The notes under the pieces: model-generated | Database searches by the model: none | Seen by the model: only the letters and a program-made list of their open reading frames with translations | Told to the model about the DNA's origin: nothing | Shown here: positions 62,149 to 64,000 of the stretch, piece after piece | Layout of the letters: every line of letters begins with the position of its first letter | Numbering within the stretch: position 1 is the first letter of the stretch | Program-made: the position numbers and the translations under genes | Source of the DNA: Clostridia bacterium | GTDB taxonomy: Bacteria > Bacillota > Clostridia > Oscillospirales > Acutalibacteraceae | Assembly (NCBI GenBank): GCA_017516745.1 | Contig: JAFXBF010000011.1 | Span: 62,001-126,000, forward strand | Direction of reading: 5' to 3' | Length of the DNA stretch: 64,000 nucleotides

Positions 62149-63639
62149 ATGCAGGATATGCTTAAATTTAAAAGCGGTACGGATGTCAGAGGCATAGCGG
62201 TAGGAGAAAGTGACGGCAAAATACCGTTTCTTTCCGATGAAGCCGTGCGCAATATCGTGCTCGGGTTCGTGAAATTTCTTGACGAAAAGCCGCTTAAAAT
62301 AGCCGTCGGCCACGATTGCCGTGTGTCTGCCGGAAGGCTTAAAAATGTAGTAATTGCTGCACTTGTCGATGCGGGTGTAACCGTAATTGACTGCGGTCTT
62401 TCCTCAACGCCTGCCATGTTTATGACCAATGTCGAGCTCTCCTGCGATGCCGCAATCCAGCTCACCGCAAGCCACCACCCGTGGGACAAGAACGGCCTGA
62501 AATTCTTTGTGGGAAGAAGCGGAATTGACGGCAAACAGCTTACCGAAATTCTCAAAAATGCTGAAAATCCCACCGTTCCCGAAGGTGAAAAAGGCACGGT
62601 TGAAGCGGTTGATTTTATGCCACGTTATGCCGAAATCCTGCGTGAAATCATAATCAGAGAAACGGGCGAAGAAAAGCCCTTGAAAGGGCTTAAAATAGCC
62701 GTTGATGCAGGTAACGGCGTCGGCGGATTTTACGCAAATCAGGTGCTCGAGCCTCTCGGTGCGGACGTTTCGGGAAGCAGGTTTTTAGAGCCCGACGGAA
62801 TGTTCCCAAACCACATTCCAAACCCCGAAAACAAGCAGGCTATGCAGGCAATATCAGAAGCTGTTGTTGACAGCAAATCCGACCTCGGCTTAATCTTTGA
62901 CACCGATGTTGACAGAGCCGCCTGTGTCGATTCAAGCGGCAGGGAAATTGCCCGAAACCGCCTTGTTGCGCTTGCGGCTGCAATTGCTCTTGAGGGCAAC
63001 GACGGCGGTACAATAGTCACCGACAGCATCGTTTCCGACGGTCTTATAGACTTTATCAACAACACCCTCGGCGGTGTGATTCTGCCGTTCAAGAGGGGCT
63101 ATAAGAACGTTATCGACAAGCAGATTGAACTGAACAATTCGGGCACAAACTGTCCGCTTGCAATAGAAACCTCGGGTCACGCCGCTTTCAGGAATAATTA
63201 TTATCTTGACGACGGCGCCTACCTTGCGGCAAGAATTGTAATAAAGCTGGTCGAGCTCAAGAAACAGGGCAAGTCGCTCGAAAGTCTTTTTGCTTCGCTT
63301 GCTCAAGCGGAGGAAGAAAAAGAAATCCGCCTTAAAATCAAGGTCGAGGATTTCCGCAGCTATGGCGAAAAGTTTGTTGAGGATCTGCGTGAATTTGCCG
63401 CTGAAAGCGAAAATTGGAGCGTAGTGCCGAACACATACGAGGGTGTGCGCATCAACGCCGATTCCAAAAGCGGTGACGGTTGGCTGCTTGCACGCTTAAG
63501 CGTTCACGACCCCGTAATCCCCGTCAATTTTGAAAGCAGAAGCAAGGGCGGCACACTCACCGCCGCAAAAATTCTGCTCGACTTCACTAAAAATTATCCC
63601 GAACTCGATTGTTCGGCGTTGGAAGAATATTGCGGATAA
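62149..63639 (+). CDS. Phosphomannomutase/phosphoglucomutase
   Basis: 496 aa. Alpha-D-phosphohexomutase moving phosphate between C1 and C6. Active-site Ser108 lies in TASHHPWDKNG (the common form is TASHNP, so His replaces Asn), metal loop DTDVDR at Asp251/253/255, and sugar-binding ETSGHAAF near 340-347. Likely co-transcribed with the fucosidase gene and could feed GDP-mannose/GDP-fucose or glycogen pathways; preferred sugar cannot be read from sequence. Confidence 0.92.
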   Translation: MQDMLKFKSGTDVRGIAVGESDGKIPFLSDEAVRNIVLGFVKFLDEKPLKIAVGHDCRVSAGRLKNVVIAALVDAGVTVIDCGLSSTPAMFMTNVELSCDAAIQLTASHHPWDKNGLKFFVGRSGIDGKQLTEILKNAENPTVPEGEKGTVEAVDFMPRYAEILREIIIRETGEEKPLKGLKIAVDAGNGVGGFYANQVLEPLGADVSGSRFLEPDGMFPNHIPNPENKQAMQAISEAVVDSKSDLGLIFDTDVDRAACVDSSGREIARNRLVALAAAIALEGNDGGTIVTDSIVSDGLIDFINNTLGGVILPFKRGYKNVIDKQIELNNSGTNCPLAIETSGHAAFRNNYYLDDGAYLAARIVIKLVELKKQGKSLESLFASLAQAEEEKEIRLKIKVEDFRSYGEKFVEDLREFAAESENWSVVPNTYEGVRINADSKSGDGWLLARLSVHDPVIPVNFESRSKGGTLTAAKILLDFTKNYPELDCSALEEYCG

Positions 63640-63714
63640 TGCAAATAGAATTAAGCTGCCGTTCAATTGCGAACAGCAGCTTAATTTGTTTATTTCTGAT
63701 TTAACTGAAATATA

Positions 63715-63743
63715 TTGACTCTATAGAACATTTGTGCTAAAGT
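63715..63743 (+). promoter_or_regulatory. Promoter of the small toxin gene
   Basis: TTGACT at 63715-63720, 17-bp spacer, extended -10 TGC-TAAAGT ending at 63743. A LexA-box-like site fills the spacer. Confidence 0.7.
63725..63738. promoter_or_regulatory. LexA box in the toxin promoter
   Basis: AGAACATTTGTGCT; its reverse complement AGCACAAATGTTCT differs from the lexA site AGCACATATGTTCT (19907-19920) at one of 14 positions. It sits exactly between the -35 and -10 boxes. Confidence 0.65.
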
Positions 63744-63813
63744 GTTCTGTGTAAGGTGTTGTCATAACACGGTAGGCGGTTACACTCTTTGCCCTCGCAA
63801 GGGGGTGATGCGT

Positions 63814-63912
63814 ATGCAGTACATAACATTATCGGATTTATTACAATTCGTTCTTGTTATTATCGGCATTATAGGAGTTGTTTTCACAGCTTTTGAGCAT
63901 AAAAAGAATTAA
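63814..63912 (+). CDS. Holin-like small membrane toxin (type I toxin candidate), 32 aa
   Basis: Peptide MQYITLSDLLQF, then a hydrophobic stretch VLVIIGIIGVVFTAF and a basic tail EHKKN: a single transmembrane helix with charged end, the layout of TxpA/Hol-Tox type I toxins. ATG 63814 is chosen because AAGGGGGTGAT is well spaced; ATG 63808 is too close. A convergent inverted copy of its leader (63963-63998) and a two-way terminator suggest an antisense RNA antitoxin starting beyond the window. LexA control is predicted from its promoter. Confidence 0.7.
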   Translation: MQYITLSDLLQFVLVIIGIIGVVFTAFEHKKN

Positions 63913-63942
63913 CCGCCAGTCCCTGAACAAGATGGCGGTTAA
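63909..63942. terminator. Bidirectional terminator at the toxin 3' end
   Basis: TTAACCGCCA (63909-63918) pairs with TGGCGGTTAA (63933-63942); T-rich on both outward sides (ATCTTTTAATC; TTCTTTTTATG on the minus strand). Confidence 0.8.
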
Positions 63943-63962
63943 TCTTTTAATCTTCATTAATT

Positions 63963-63998
63963 CGAGGGCGTAACCGTCTATCGGCAGCGCCTTACACC
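63963..63998 (-). ncRNA. Possible antisense antitoxin RNA, 5' part (promoter outside window)
   Basis: On the minus strand GGTGTAAGGCG, CGGTTAC and GCCCTCG recur in the same order as in the toxin leader (GTGTAAGGTG at 63749, GCGGTTAC at 63776, GCCCTCG at 63791). An RNA read leftward from here would end at the shared terminator and be antisense to the toxin 3' end, as RatA is to TxpA. Transcription itself is not visible in the window. Confidence 0.4.
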
Positions 63999-64000
63999 TT

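Overview
The window looks like chromosome from a low-to-mid GC, anaerobic, probably spore-forming Clostridia of the gut Oscillospirales/Ruminococcaceae type. This is inferred from pyruvate:ferredoxin oxidoreductase with a clostridial 2[4Fe-4S] ferredoxin, an alpha2-type glycyl-tRNA synthetase, a dcw cluster in Firmicutes order with a SpoVD-like PBP, a SpoIIQ-like LytM protein, remB next to gyrB, and several intracellular glycosidases. No rRNA, tRNA, CRISPR array, phage or insertion-sequence transposase was seen.

Layout. 1-2.5 kb: end of PFOR, a structured repeat element, and a ferredoxin. 2.6-8.3 kb: SDR oxidoreductase, a secreted lipase inserted between a GH43 3'-end fragment and a full GH43/IolB-like pair, an acetyltransferase and a small conserved protein. 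8.3-13.4 kb: acyl-CoA synthetase divergent from a TetR regulator, then an ECF sigma module with two envelope proteins. 13.4-20 kb (mostly minus strand): RluA-type pseudouridine synthase, FliB-like protein, YjdF-like membrane protein, VanY carboxypeptidase, guaB, lexA. 20-29.3 kb: LytM/SpoIIQ-like protein, domain-swapped GH3, MFS transporter, flavoprotein, metallophosphoesterase, glyQS. 29.3-34.3 kb: repeat-rich spacer, a second ECF sigma module with a lipoprotein, and an AlgI-type acyltransferase with a DHHW partner. 34.5-49.1 kb: dcw cluster mraZ-rsmH-ftsL-spoVD-murE-murF-mraY-[repeat]-ftsW-murG-murA-divIB-ftsZ; murD, murC and ftsA are not in it. 49.1-58.6 kb: folD, GH89, YbaK deacylase, exonuclease III, CPBP protease, tadA, remB, gyrB, glyA. 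58.6-60.8 kb: a run of very small, strongly promoted genes for amphipathic peptides plus a membrane protein. 60.8-64 kb: GH29 fucosidase, phosphohexomutase, and a tiny holin-like toxin gene at the window edge.

The most unusual signals are: (1) a family of three intergenic structured elements (1966-2243, 42733-43004, and a shorter divergent one on the minus strand at 58607-58764) whose stems differ in sequence but stay self-complementary, one of them occupying the place murD usually has; (2) the micropeptide locus at 58.9-60.7 kb, with two leaderless acidic amphipathic peptides resembling beta-type phenol-soluble modulins in size and layout; (3) a predicted SOS-controlled small toxin, whose promoter spacer carries a 14-bp site differing at one position from a candidate LexA box at the window's own lexA gene, with a convergent inverted copy of its leader suggesting an antisense RNA.

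Gene functions come from recognised motifs read by eye; no database search was run. Promoter and terminator calls are pattern-based.
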